Source of the DNA: PALSA-894 sp034669145
GTDB lineage: Bacteria; Pseudomonadota; Alphaproteobacteria; Rhizobiales; Xanthobacteraceae
Reading direction: 5' to 3'
NCBI GenBank assembly: GCA_034669145.1
Contig: JAXDNY010000076.1
Span: forward strand, 9,670-73,669
DNA: 64,000 nt
Numbering within the stretch: position 1 is the stretch's first letter; each line of letters opens with the position of its first letter. Position numbers and translations under genes: made by a program. Below, one piece after another: positions 1 through 7,836 of the stretch. The notes under the pieces were generated by a model. That model did no database searches. It was not told the DNA's origin and worked only from the letters and a program-made list of their open reading frames with translations.

Positions 1-1
1 G

Positions 2-211
2 CATGAGGGCGCGATCGACACGCTGCAGAACTTGAGCGATCTGATCCTCGCCACGCCTGCGCACTCGCGCGCGGGCTTAGCTGTGCAGGGACGTGTCGTG
101 AAGTTTTGGGGCAAGCCCGAGTGGTGGAGCAGGCAAGCGAGCCATGCCGATAGTTGCGAGCGCTTCGCCGCGCGGATCATCGATGGCGTGATCGCGATGC
201 CCCCTCCCTAA
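2..211 (+). CDS. C-terminal end of an unidentified protein (5' truncated by window)
   Basis: An open frame runs from the first bases to a TAA at 209-211 and gives about 69 residues ending in IDGVIAMPPP. The start lies outside the window. Composition fits coding DNA (mixed charged and hydrophobic residues, Trp pair in PEWW), but no family was recognised. A strong GC hairpin begins just after the stop, which fits the end of a transcription unit. That it is a real gene is inferred only from frame length and position. Confidence 0.5.
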   Translation, partial: HEGAIDTLQNLSDLILATPAHSRAGLAVQGRVVKFWGKPEWWSRQASHADSCERFAARIIDGVIAMPPP

Positions 212-235
212 CCCTCCCCCGCAAGCGGGGGAGGG
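212..235. repeat. GC-rich inverted repeat after the first gene
   Basis: Arms ccctcccccgc (212-222) and gcgggggaggg (225-235) are perfectly complementary around a two-base centre (aa). It directly follows the stop codon at 211. There is no T-run, so it is more like a dispersed REP-type palindrome of rhizobial genomes than a classic terminator, though it could stall or protect RNA 3' ends. The remaining sequence to 356 shows no gene. Confidence 0.7.
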
Positions 236-356
236 GACGCACCGAGTCTGCGGCGCGCGGCGACTCCCGCGGTTTCAACAGAGGATGAAGACGATTGACG
301 CGCCGCGCGTTTCATGAGATTGTTCATGATACGTTCTTATCGTTTTGGAGGCCGCG

Positions 357-548
357 ATGGCAACCAATCCTCCCAAGGGCGACAACCACCGCCAAGGCGC
401 GGTGCGCGACCGCTCGCAAACCTACAACACCAAGACCGAGCAGTGGGTGAAGCGCGATGCGGACAGCGGGCGCTTCATGGACGTGAAGCAGGACGGCGAG
501 AAGTTCAAAGGCGTGCGCCGTGAGCATCCGGGGCGCGGCAATCGCTGA
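357..548 (+). CDS. Small hydrophilic hypothetical protein (63 aa)
   Basis: The product is a short, highly charged protein (MATNPPKGDNHRQGAV... ending REHPGRGNR) rich in Lys, Arg, Asp and Gly, with no membrane segment or signal peptide. The ATG at 357 is preceded by GGAGG at 347-351, five bases upstream, which favours it over an in-frame TTG at 345. It abuts the next small ORF (stop 546-548, next start 549), so the three small ORFs here probably form one operon. No function is recognised; the low-complexity charged makeup resembles small conserved proteins of unknown function. Confidence 0.7.
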   Translation: MATNPPKGDNHRQGAVRDRSQTYNTKTEQWVKRDADSGRFMDVKQDGEKFKGVRREHPGRGNR

Positions 549-788
549 GTGCGTGTCGTGCATCTGATCCATAACGAGCAGACGAAACTGACCGCGACCT
601 GGATCAATACGCTCGCCGCCGCACTGATCGCCGCAGGCTTTTTTGCACCCGCCGCCGCTATTCTTTACGGATTGACTGCACTGCCGATTACCCCCGGTCG
701 CTTGATCGGACTGGCGCTTGCTTGTGCGACCCTTGGGTTCGGCATACATCTGCTCGGGCGTGCTCAGCTCAGGAGACTGCGCGAATGA
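549..788 (+). CDS. Small membrane protein (79 aa)
   Basis: Starts with GTG directly after the stop of the preceding ORF. It has two predicted membrane segments, about residues 18-41 (INTLAAALIAAGFFAPAAAI) and 48-70, followed by a basic tail RAQLRRLRE. The stop overlaps the ATG of the next ORF (ATGA at 785-788), a pattern typical of translational coupling. No family is recognised. The two-helix plan with a basic cytoplasmic end is seen in many small inner-membrane proteins and does not by itself show a function. Confidence 0.6.
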   Translation: MRVVHLIHNEQTKLTATWINTLAAALIAAGFFAPAAAILYGLTALPITPGRLIGLALACATLGFGIHLLGRAQLRRLRE

Positions 789-901
789 GCTTCGAAACCC
801 TTGCGCTGATCTGGCCCTTCCTGATGGCTGCTTTTGTCGTGAGCTGCGTGCTGGTTATGAACTGGTTCGAGGATCGGGCCGAGCGGCGCAAGGCGCGCTG
901 A
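785..901 (+). CDS. Very small single-span membrane protein (38 aa)
   Basis: ATG at 785 overlaps the stop of the upstream membrane-protein ORF by four bases; TGA at 899-901. The product is MSFETLALIWPFLMAAFVV followed by SCVLVMNWFEDRAERRKAR: one hydrophobic helix of about 20 residues and a charged, basic C-terminus. The four-base overlap, membrane character and positive-inside tail support real translation. The small size makes it easy to miss, and it may act with the preceding two-helix protein. Function unknown. Confidence 0.5.
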   Translation: MSFETLALIWPFLMAAFVVSCVLVMNWFEDRAERRKAR

Positions 902-916
902 ACGCCGCTTCGACTC

Positions 917-1087
917 CTACCTCCGCTCCCCGATCTCCACCTTGATCCCCGACCCGTCCCGGTAAATCCGATAGTCGTATTCTAGCGTGCCGCCCGCGCG
1001 CAGCGCGAGGTTCGCGGTGCAGCGCACTTCGGTGTCGCTCTTGGCCGTCTGCCTGATGAAGTTGTAGGACGAGGCGTTGATCTGCAG
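917..1087 (-). pseudogene. Remnant of the 3' end of an unidentified gene
   Basis: On the minus strand a frame ending at a TAG (917-919) encodes a protein-like stretch: LQINASSYNFIRQTAKSD, then a Cys-containing part, LRAGGTLEYDYRIYRDG and IKVEIGERR. It looks like the C-terminus of a globular protein, yet it has no start. Upstream (higher coordinates) the frame breaks up in a cluster of hairpins at 1101-1165. I infer a gene whose 5' part was lost or replaced at the hairpin cluster. Family not recognised. Confidence 0.45.
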
Positions 1088-1100
1088 CGCACCACCATGA

Positions 1101-1165
1101 GGCCGCTACGCGGCCGTCTAAGGACGCCGACGCATTCGCGTCGGCTAGGGCGCTGCGCTGCGCCC
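1101..1165. repeat. Cluster of three adjacent hairpins
   Basis: Three consecutive inverted repeats are visible: ggccgc/gcggcc (1101-1106 with 1110-1115), gccgacgc/gcgtcggc (1126-1133 with 1138-1145) and gggcgc/gcgccc (1148-1153 with 1160-1165), with loops of 3, 4 and 6 bases. It sits at the broken end of the minus-strand gene remnant and upstream of the tct operon. Such multi-stem palindromic units are common extragenic repeats in rhizobial genomes. The rest of the gap 902-1327 holds only the remnant and a weak promoter-like sequence. Confidence 0.7.
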
Positions 1166-1214
1166 GGGACACACGTTCCGCGCCTGCCCAAAAATCCGCC
1201 AGACGAAATCAACA

Positions 1215-1243
1215 TTGACGGTGCGCGCATTTGCCGCTTTTGT
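1215..1243 (+). promoter_or_regulatory. Weak candidate promoter for tctBAC
   Basis: A TTGACG hexamer at 1215-1220 lies 17 bases before TTTTGT (1238-1243), about 85 bases upstream of tctB. The -35 matches the sigma70 consensus well but the -10 is poor, so this is only a candidate. No operator-like palindrome is evident nearby apart from a short GC palindrome around 1245. Confidence 0.25.
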
Positions 1244-1327
1244 TGCCCCGGGGCGGGGCTGGTGTGCTAAGCAGGGGACAACGCGCCTGCGAAAAATGCG
1301 CGAGCGTTCCAGGAATTCGGAGGGGAT

Positions 1328-2164
1328 ATGTCTCAAGGCTCCGGCGCCGCGCACGCGTCGCACAGTCTCACGCGCCATCAATCCGATGTGATCTTCGGCA
1401 TTGCGTTCATCGTGCTGGCCCTGCTCGGTCCGGTCTTCGGTCTCTTGTGGGGCAAGAGCAGTGGGCCGAACGGCTCGACGATCGCGGATGCGGTGCGCGC
1501 CGGCTGGTATTCCTTGCCGCTCGCGATCTTCGGCGTCATCGCGCTGTCGGTGCGCATCCGCAGCCCGCAGGATTATTACGGCGGAGCGATCCTCGCCGCG
1601 ATGGCGCTGTTCGCGATCTGGGCCTCGAGCGATCTGCCCGGCATGCGCGGCTTCGCGTTCGGCCCGGGCACCGCGCCGCGCCTGTTCGCCTACATGCTGC
1701 TCGGGTTCGGCGTCGCGGTCGCGCTGGTCGGCTTGCTGACCGACGGTCCGCCGGGCGGGGACTACGCGTTCAGCGGCCCGCTCGGGGGCGCGGTGCTGAT
1801 CGTCGCGCTCATTCCGATCACCTACTATTCCAACAAGATCGGCCGCTGGGTTCCGGGCGTGCCGCCGGATGTCATGGTCGCGGCGCTCGGCGCCGCTGTG
1901 GTGCTGGCGTTCGCATTCCTGCTGATGCGCATTGCGCCGCGCGGCCCGCTGTTCATCACCGGTGCGACCTTGATATTCGCCATCACGGTGCGGCCGCTCG
2001 GCCTGGTGATCGCGAGCTTCGTCTCGCTTGTGGTGTCGGCCTACGCCACGGAAGAGTTCCGCTGGGTCGAGACGATCATCTGGGCCGCGGTGCTCACCTT
2101 GTTCTGCTCGCTGCTGTTCCCTTGGGGGCTCAATCTGCCGCTTCAACTCTGGCCACGGTTCTAG
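1328..2164 (+). CDS. tctB: Tripartite tricarboxylate transporter, small membrane subunit TctB-like
   Basis: This is the small membrane subunit of a TctABC-type secondary carrier, which takes up citrate-like or other carboxylates with help from a periplasmic binding protein. The 278-residue product is almost entirely hydrophobic, with about seven or eight membrane helices and a short hydrophilic N-terminus (MSQGSGAAHASHSLTRHQ). It is longer than a typical TctB of about 150 residues. Start ATG 1328 has GGAGGGG at 1319-1325. It is followed 12 bases later by tctA and then tctC, the usual gene set. Substrate cannot be read from the sequence. Confidence 0.9.
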   Translation: MSQGSGAAHASHSLTRHQSDVIFGIAFIVLALLGPVFGLLWGKSSGPNGSTIADAVRAGWYSLPLAIFGVIALSVRIRSPQDYYGGAILAAMALFAIWASSDLPGMRGFAFGPGTAPRLFAYMLLGFGVAVALVGLLTDGPPGGDYAFSGPLGGAVLIVALIPITYYSNKIGRWVPGVPPDVMVAALGAAVVLAFAFLLMRIAPRGPLFITGATLIFAITVRPLGLVIASFVSLVVSAYATEEFRWVETIIWAAVLTLFCSLLFPWGLNLPLQLWPRF

Positions 2165-2176
2165 GGGAGCGGCATC

Positions 2177-3730
2177 ATGGACCTGCTCGCAAATCTCGCG
2201 CTCGGCTTCGGGGTCGTCTTCCAGTTCGTCGATCTCAAGATCGCGTTCCTGAACATCACGATCCCGTTCCCGATGAACATCTTTCTCTGTTTCGTCGGCG
2301 CCATGGTCGGCACGCTGATCGGCGTGCTGCCCGGCATCGGGCCGCTCGCAACAATCGCGATGCTGCTGCCGATCACGTTCGGCCTGCCGCCGGTCGGCGC
2401 GCTGATCATGCTCGCCGGTATTTATTACGGCGCGCAGTATGGCGGCTCGACCACGTCGATCCTGATCAATATCCCGGGCGAATCCTCCTCGGTCGTCACC
2501 GCGCTCGACGGCCACCAGATGGCGAAGCAGGGCCGCGCCGGCCCCGCGCTGGCCATCGCGGCCATCGGCTCGTTCATCGCGGGCACGTTCTCCACCGTGC
2601 TGGTCGCGGCGCTTGGCGTGCCGCTCACCGCGGTCGCGCTGAAATTCGGCCCGGCGGAATATTTCTCGCTGATGGTGCTCGGCCTCGTGTTCGCGGTGGT
2701 GCTCGCGCGCGGCTCGGTGCTCAAGGCGCTCGCCATGATCATGATGGGGCTGCTGATGTCGACGGTCGGCTCCGACATCGAGACCGGCCAGTCGCGCATG
2801 GCGTTCGACATCCCCGAGCTTGCCGACGGCATCGGCTTCGTCGTCGTCGCCATGGGCGTGTTCGGCTACGCCGAGATCATGCGCAACCTGGAAACGACCG
2901 AGAGCCGCGAGATCGTGCAGGCCAAGGTCACCGGCCTGATGCCGACCATGAAAGATCTCAAGGATTCCTCGGGTGCGATCGCCCGCGGCACCATTCTCGG
3001 CTCGATCCTCGGCATTCTGCCGGGCGGAGGCGCCGTCATTGCGGCGTTCGCCGCCTACACGTTCGAAAAGAAAATGTCGCGGACGCCGGAGCGCTTCGGC
3101 CACGGCGCGATCGAGGGCGTGGCGGCGCCGGAAAGCGCCAACAATGCCGCCGCGCAGACCTCGTTCATCCCGCTGCTCACCCTCGGCATCCCGCCCAACG
3201 CCGTGATGGCGCTGATGGTCGGCGCCATGACGATCCACGGCATCGTGCCGGGCCCGCAGGTGATGACCAAGCAGCCGGAGCTGTTCTGGGGCCTGATCGC
3301 CTCGATGTGGATCGGCAACCTGATGCTGGTCGTCATCAATCTGCCGCTGGTCGGCTTGTGGGTACGGCTGTTGCGCGTGCCCTACCGCATGCTGTTCCCG
3401 GCGATCCTGATCTTCTGCGCGATCGGTGTTTACTCGATCAACAACGCGCCGGCCGACGCCGTGATGGTCGCGGCATTCGGCCTCGTCGGCTACTGGCTGG
3501 TCAAGCACGACTTCGAGCCGGCGCCGATGCTGCTCGGCTTCGTGCTCGGCCCGCTGATGGAGGAGAACCTGCGCCGCGCCATGCTGATCGCGCGCGGCGA
3601 CCCGAGCACGTTCCTGACGCGGCCGATCTCCGGCGTGCTGCTCGCGCTCGCGATGCTGCTGCTGGTGCTGGCGCTGTTGCCGATGATCCGCAAGAAGCGC
3701 GACGAGGTCTTCGTCGAGGAGTCGACCTAG
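2177..3730 (+). CDS. tctA: Tripartite tricarboxylate transporter, large permease TctA
   Basis: The large channel-forming subunit of the carrier. The 517 residues form a polytopic membrane protein. It carries the hallmark TctA N-terminal segment (about residues 40-95) with GVLPGIGPLATIAMLLPITF and YYGAQYGGSTTSILINIPGE. A second glycine-rich repeat, GSILGILPGGGAVIAAFAAY, lies near residues 275-295 in the pseudo-repeat typical of the family. The gene lies between tctB and tctC in the same direction. Length and motifs match the family, so assignment is firm; the transported acid is unknown. Confidence 0.96.
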   Translation: MDLLANLALGFGVVFQFVDLKIAFLNITIPFPMNIFLCFVGAMVGTLIGVLPGIGPLATIAMLLPITFGLPPVGALIMLAGIYYGAQYGGSTTSILINIPGESSSVVTALDGHQMAKQGRAGPALAIAAIGSFIAGTFSTVLVAALGVPLTAVALKFGPAEYFSLMVLGLVFAVVLARGSVLKALAMIMMGLLMSTVGSDIETGQSRMAFDIPELADGIGFVVVAMGVFGYAEIMRNLETTESREIVQAKVTGLMPTMKDLKDSSGAIARGTILGSILGILPGGGAVIAAFAAYTFEKKMSRTPERFGHGAIEGVAAPESANNAAAQTSFIPLLTLGIPPNAVMALMVGAMTIHGIVPGPQVMTKQPELFWGLIASMWIGNLMLVVINLPLVGLWVRLLRVPYRMLFPAILIFCAIGVYSINNAPADAVMVAAFGLVGYWLVKHDFEPAPMLLGFVLGPLMEENLRRAMLIARGDPSTFLTRPISGVLLALAMLLLVLALLPMIRKKRDEVFVEEST

Positions 3731-3827
3731 GGGCGCCGCGACGATCCGTCCATTGGTGCGCGGCGGGCAGCATGGTAGCTGCCCGTTAGCGTTTTAGCAC
3801 CGGAAGTTGCCCCAAGGGAGTAACGCC

Positions 3828-4811
3828 ATGACAACAAGAACCCGCTTTGGCGGCCTGCTCGCCGCGTTGATTTTCGCCGCGATGCCATCGGCCAACGCGC
3901 AGGATTACCCGGCCAAGCCCATCACGCTGATCGTGCCGTTCGCGGCCGGCGGGCCGACCGACGTGATCTCGCGCATCATCGGCGAGCACATGTCGCGCAC
4001 GCTGGGCCAGCAGTTCGTGATCGAGAACGCGCTCGGCGCCGGCGGCACCACCGCGTCGACCCGCGCCAAGCGCGCAGCGCCCGACGGCTACACGCTGATC
4101 ACCGGCCACATGGGCACGCACGCGGCCTCGGTCGCGCTCTATCCGAAGCTGCAATACGACCCGCGCACCGATTTCGAGCCGGTCGGCCTGATCGCCGGCA
4201 CGCCGATCCTGGTGCTCGCCAAAAAGGACTTCCCCGCCAGGGACCTGAAGGAATTCGTCGCCTACGTGAAGGCGAACGAGAAGACGCTCAACAACGCGCA
4301 TGCGGGCGTGGGCTCGGTGTCGTTCACCACCTGCCTGTTGCTCAACTCGATCATGGGCGTGAAGCCGACCACGATCCCGTTCAACGGCACCGGCCCGTCG
4401 ATGAACGCGCTGGTCGGCGGGCAGGTCGACTACATGTGCGACCAGATCGTCAACGCGGTGCCGCAGGTGAAGGGCGGCACCATCAAGGCCTATGCGATTG
4501 CGACGGCGGAGCGCAATCCCTCGCTGCCCGACGTGCCGACCGCCAAGGAGGCGGGCCTGCCCGAATACGAGGCTTCGGCGTGGAACGCGCTGTTCGCCCC
4601 CAAGGGCACGCCCAAGGCCGTGGTCGACAAGCTGACCGATGCGCTTTCGAAGGCGCTCGACGACGAGGGCGTGCGCAAGCGCCTGCTCGATCTCGGCAGC
4701 GACATCCCCGGTCCCGACCGCCGCGGCCCCGCCGCGCTCTCCGCGCTGGTCAAGAGCGAAGTCGACAAGTGGGGCAAGGTGATCAAGGAGGCGGGCGCGG
4801 AGGTGAATTGA
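3828..4811 (+). CDS. tctC: Tripartite tricarboxylate transporter substrate-binding protein (TctC/Bug family)
   Basis: Periplasmic receptor that delivers substrate to TctAB. Start ATG 3828 has an AAGGGAG Shine-Dalgarno just upstream, better than an in-frame TTG at 3807. The 327-residue product has a signal peptide (about residues 1-24, ending SANA before QDYPAKPITLIVPFAAGG). The mature start has the Bug-family PxxPI motif and the AAGGPTD loop that contacts carboxylates. The C-terminus KWGKVIKEAGAEVN is also typical. A decayed relative of this gene lies at 6754-6883. Confidence 0.95.
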   Translation: MTTRTRFGGLLAALIFAAMPSANAQDYPAKPITLIVPFAAGGPTDVISRIIGEHMSRTLGQQFVIENALGAGGTTASTRAKRAAPDGYTLITGHMGTHAASVALYPKLQYDPRTDFEPVGLIAGTPILVLAKKDFPARDLKEFVAYVKANEKTLNNAHAGVGSVSFTTCLLLNSIMGVKPTTIPFNGTGPSMNALVGGQVDYMCDQIVNAVPQVKGGTIKAYAIATAERNPSLPDVPTAKEAGLPEYEASAWNALFAPKGTPKAVVDKLTDALSKALDDEGVRKRLLDLGSDIPGPDRRGPAALSALVKSEVDKWGKVIKEAGAEVN

Positions 4812-4903
4812 CACCATCGTCGCGAAATTTTCAGCGACCTGCGTTCGTTTTCTTCCAAAGCCTGCGTGCGGGCCTGATCGGATTGCATGTATGATGCGGC
4901 ATC

Positions 4904-5467
4904 ATGATCAGGCCGACACGCTCGATGATCGCGCCCGCCACGCGCCTGGGCCTCGACGATTTCACGGCCGACAGCCCGGGCGCGGCGCGTGGGGAGACCG
5001 ACGTCCAGCGAGCGGGTCTGATCGATGGCGTGACGATCACGCCGCTGGCCGTGAATTCCGATCCGCGCGGCTCGCTGAGCGAACTGTTGACGGCGCGCGA
5101 CGGCCCGATCGAGCCGATCGTGCATATCTATCAGGTCACGGCGCCGGCCGGTTCGATCCGCGCGTGGGTCTATCATCGCCACCAGTTCGACCGACTTGCG
5201 TTCGGCACCGGCCGTTTCGAGGTCGTGCTCTATGACATCCGCTCGGGAAGCGCGACCGCAAACCGGCTCGATGTGTTTCACTTGGGCCTCGAGCAACCGG
5301 TGCTGCTGCGCATCCCGCCATTCGTCGTTCACGGCGTGCGCAATATCGGTAGCGAGACCGCGACGTTCGTGAACATGCCGACACGGACGTACGATCCCGG
5401 CGCGCCCGACAAGTACCGGCTCAACTGGGACGATCCGCGAATCCCGTTTAGGTTCGATGGCCGATAA
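4904..5467 (+). CDS. RmlC-like cupin (dTDP-4-dehydrorhamnose 3,5-epimerase-related)
   Basis: A 187-residue single-domain cupin. About residues 40-165 match the RmlC plan: SDPRGSLSELLTARDGPIEP, RAWVYHRHQFDRLAFGTGRF, then VLLRIPPFVVHGVRNIG and the C-terminal YDPGAPDKYRLNWDDPRIPF. RmlC enzymes epimerise a nucleotide-linked ketosugar in O-antigen or exopolysaccharide synthesis; relatives act as other sugar isomerases. The gene overlaps the following glycosyltransferase by 11 bases, which supports a glycan role. ATG 4904 is used here; ATG 4925 is an alternative, and neither has a strong ribosome site. Confidence 0.8.
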   Translation: MIRPTRSMIAPATRLGLDDFTADSPGAARGETDVQRAGLIDGVTITPLAVNSDPRGSLSELLTARDGPIEPIVHIYQVTAPAGSIRAWVYHRHQFDRLAFGTGRFEVVLYDIRSGSATANRLDVFHLGLEQPVLLRIPPFVVHGVRNIGSETATFVNMPTRTYDPGAPDKYRLNWDDPRIPFRFDGR

Positions 5468-6764
5468 TCCGTCCTTTTCGATCGTGCTCGCGACCTATGG
5501 GCGCGGCCGGCGCATAGAACCGACGATCGAGTCGGTCCTCGGGCAGACCTATACGGACTTTGAACTGATCGTCGTTGGCGACGGTTGCGCGGACGAGACC
5601 GAGGCCATTGTCGGATCGTTCGCGCGCGAGACGTTCGCGCCCGCGAAGATCACGTGGCACAATCTGCCGCGGAATTCGGGCAGTCAGAGCGTTCCGAACA
5701 ACGAAGGCATTCGCCACGCGCGCGGTGACTGGATCTGTTACCTCGGGCATGACGATATCTGGTCGCCCGATCATCTCGCATGCCTCGCGCAGACGATCGC
5801 GTCCTGTGACGGCACCGATTTCGTGGTTAGCGGCTGCATCTATTACGGACCGAAGGACAGCGGATATTATTTCGTCACCGGACTGTTCGATGCCTCCGAT
5901 GCGGCGTTTCATCATTTCTTTCCGCCGACATCGCTCGCGCACCGGCGCGACGTGACCGACCGCATCGGCGGTTGGCGCGATCCGCGCGAGATCACGCTTC
6001 CGATCGACGGCGAGTTCCTGCTGCGCGCGGCCCATGCCGGCATGCGCTTTACCTCGACCGGCCGGATCACCGCGCACAAGTTCGCCGCGGGACACCGCTA
6101 TCTGTCGTATCTGCGCCTTGACTGCGAGGAGCAGCGCGAGATGCTGCGCACGTTGCGGACAATGCCGCAAATCGCTTTCGACGAGATCATCGCAACGTCC
6201 AAGCGCATCGGCCATTTCATGACGACTGGATATTCGGAGTTCACCTCGCCGGAGCCCGGGTTCAGCTTCGAGCGAAATCGCCAGAACAAGGGCATCAACC
6301 GGCCTGCGCTACAGCCGCTGCACGGGCGGACGGTGATCGAACAAACCGCGGAGCCGCGCGCGCTTGACTGGTACAATCTTGAAACTGGGCACAGGCCTCA
6401 TCGCTGGTCAGGCCCAAATCCCCGTCCGAGAATCTTGATTCCGTTCAGTGGCGAGCGCGCTCGCATTGCGATCGAGGTGATCGGCACACGGCCAGCCTTG
6501 CGGCTCGATGAGGTTCCGCTTTACGTCGAGGGCCGCAGGGCGGCAACCAGGTTCGAAGACGTCCCCGACATCGGCGTCATGATGATTGCGGATATTTCGC
6601 TCAATGCGGCGGACTACACGGTGCTGACCCTGGAAACGCCGATGTTCTATCCGCATGAGCACTACGAAACCGGCGATCGCCGCTACCTCGGAATTGCCGT
6701 CGCGGATATCGTCATAGAACCGATTGTGAACGCGCCGCCTGAGGAGCCCCGCACTCCACCTTGA
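5457..6764 (+). CDS. Family 2 glycosyltransferase with C-terminal extension
   Basis: The N-terminal 230 residues form a GT-A fold glycosyltransferase: SIVLATYGRGRRIEPTIESV, then ELIVVGDGCADETEAIV, and a nucleotide-sugar/metal site CYLGHDDIWSPDH (about residues 95-107). There is no membrane span. The remaining 200 residues are not recognised and may be a beta-rich accessory domain. The start overlaps the 3' end of the RmlC-like gene in another frame, so the two are probably translated together. The acceptor is unknown; a surface polysaccharide or glycan modification is the likely role. Confidence 0.88.
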   Translation: MADNPSFSIVLATYGRGRRIEPTIESVLGQTYTDFELIVVGDGCADETEAIVGSFARETFAPAKITWHNLPRNSGSQSVPNNEGIRHARGDWICYLGHDDIWSPDHLACLAQTIASCDGTDFVVSGCIYYGPKDSGYYFVTGLFDASDAAFHHFFPPTSLAHRRDVTDRIGGWRDPREITLPIDGEFLLRAAHAGMRFTSTGRITAHKFAAGHRYLSYLRLDCEEQREMLRTLRTMPQIAFDEIIATSKRIGHFMTTGYSEFTSPEPGFSFERNRQNKGINRPALQPLHGRTVIEQTAEPRALDWYNLETGHRPHRWSGPNPRPRILIPFSGERARIAIEVIGTRPALRLDEVPLYVEGRRAATRFEDVPDIGVMMIADISLNAADYTVLTLETPMFYPHEHYETGDRRYLGIAVADIVIEPIVNAPPEEPRTPP

Positions 6765-6883
6765 TCCCCGTCTTTTTCGCCCCCTCGCCCCACTTCCCGC
6801 CCTGCGCCGCCATGATCGCGCCGAACGCATCCGGCCGATCAGCGCGGTGACGGCCTCGCCGCCGCTCTTGTAGGGCATGCCGA
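6754..6883 (-). pseudogene. Decayed tctC remnant (internal deletion plus frameshift)
   Basis: Two pieces of a TctC/Bug binding protein are readable on the minus strand. At 6834-6883 a frame encodes VGMPYKSGGEAVTALIG, matching the mid-protein PY.GG..A...LIGG motif. At 6754-6834, shifted by one base, another encodes PDAFGAIMAAQGGKWGEGAK and KTGIKVE, the typical C-terminus (compare KWGKVIKEAGAEVN in the intact tctC at 3828-4811). The roughly 100 residues between these motifs are missing. So this is a dead gene with a large deletion. The rest of the gap before thyA shows nothing else. Confidence 0.7.
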
Positions 6884-7041
6884 CGAGATCGACGCCGGCG
6901 CGTCGTCGAAACCCCTTCTGTTTCGTCTTTTCAATAGCTTGGAGCAGAGCTTGCACAGGCTGATGAGTGTCCACAAGTGTACGGTTCGCGGCAGCGCCGC
7001 GCTTCGCTAGATTAGCGCCGGGACATCCCTGAGTCGGACGC

Positions 7042-7836
7042 ATGCGCCAATACCTTGACCTGATGGAACGGATCCTGCGCGAAGGCGTGGAAAAGCGCGA
7101 CCGCACCGGCACAGGCACGCTCTCTGTGTTCGGCCATCAGATGCGCTTCGATCTCGGCGAAGGCTTTCCGCTGGTGACGACCAAGAAGCTGCACGTGAAA
7201 TCGATCATCCACGAGCTGCTCTGGTTCCTCGCCGGCGACACCAACATCAAATACCTGAACGATCACGGCGTGCGCATCTGGGACGAATGGGCCGACGAGC
7301 GCGGCGATCTCGGGCCGGTCTACGGCTCGCAGTGGCGTTCATGGCCGGCGGCGGATGGCGCGGCGATCGACCAGATCGCGCACGTGGTCGAAATGATCCG
7401 CAAAAATCCGGACTCGCGCCGGCTGATCGTCACCGCGTGGAATCCCGCCGAGGTGGACAGGATGGCGCTGCCGCCGTGCCACTGCCTGTTCCAGTTCTAC
7501 GTGGCGGAAGGACGGCTCTCCTGCCAGCTCTATCAGCGCTCGGCCGATACGTTCATCGGCGTGCCGTTCAACATCGCATCCTATGCGCTGCTCACGCTGA
7601 TGGTCGCGCAGGTGACCGGGCTCAAGCCCGGCGAATTCATCCACACCCTCGGCGATGCGCACCTCTATCTCAATCATCTCGAGCAGGCGCATGAGCAGCT
7701 CTCGCGCGCGCCCAAACCGCTGCCGGTGATGAAGCTCAATCCTGCCGTGAAGGACCTGTCCGCGTTCCGCTACGAGGATTTTTCGCTCGAAGGCTACGCG
7801 CCGGATCCGCACATCAAGGCCGAGGTGGCGGTGTGA
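7042..7836 (+). CDS. thyA: Thymidylate synthase
   Basis: Converts dUMP and methylene-tetrahydrofolate to dTMP and dihydrofolate in the cytoplasm. At 264 residues it has the E. coli-type length. Visible motifs are DRTGTGTLSVFGHQMRFDL, PLVTTKKLHVKSIIHELLWF, GPVYGSQWR, and the active-site Cys near residue 146 in LPPCHCLFQFYV, followed by QLYQRSADTFIGVPFNIASY. Its stop overlaps the GTG start of the acetyltransferase gene. folA, whose product recycles the dihydrofolate made here, follows two genes on, a common and functional grouping. Confidence 0.98.
   Translation: MRQYLDLMERILREGVEKRDRTGTGTLSVFGHQMRFDLGEGFPLVTTKKLHVKSIIHELLWFLAGDTNIKYLNDHGVRIWDEWADERGDLGPVYGSQWRSWPAADGAAIDQIAHVVEMIRKNPDSRRLIVTAWNPAEVDRMALPPCHCLFQFYVAEGRLSCQLYQRSADTFIGVPFNIASYALLTLMVAQVTGLKPGEFIHTLGDAHLYLNHLEQAHEQLSRAPKPLPVMKLNPAVKDLSAFRYEDFSLEGYAPDPHIKAEVAV

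Noticed and set aside
1145..3508. 787-codon open frame opposite tctBA, rich in Arg, Asp, His and Glu
   Set aside because: It is the antisense shadow of two well-supported membrane protein genes. The composition (RDHHR-like low complexity) is what high-GC coding DNA gives on the opposite strand.
1231..3789. 852-codon open frame on the same strand as tctBA
   Set aside because: It is a frame-shifted shadow of tctB/tctA, Arg/Ala-rich, with no recognisable domain, whereas the other frame gives clear TctB and TctA proteins.
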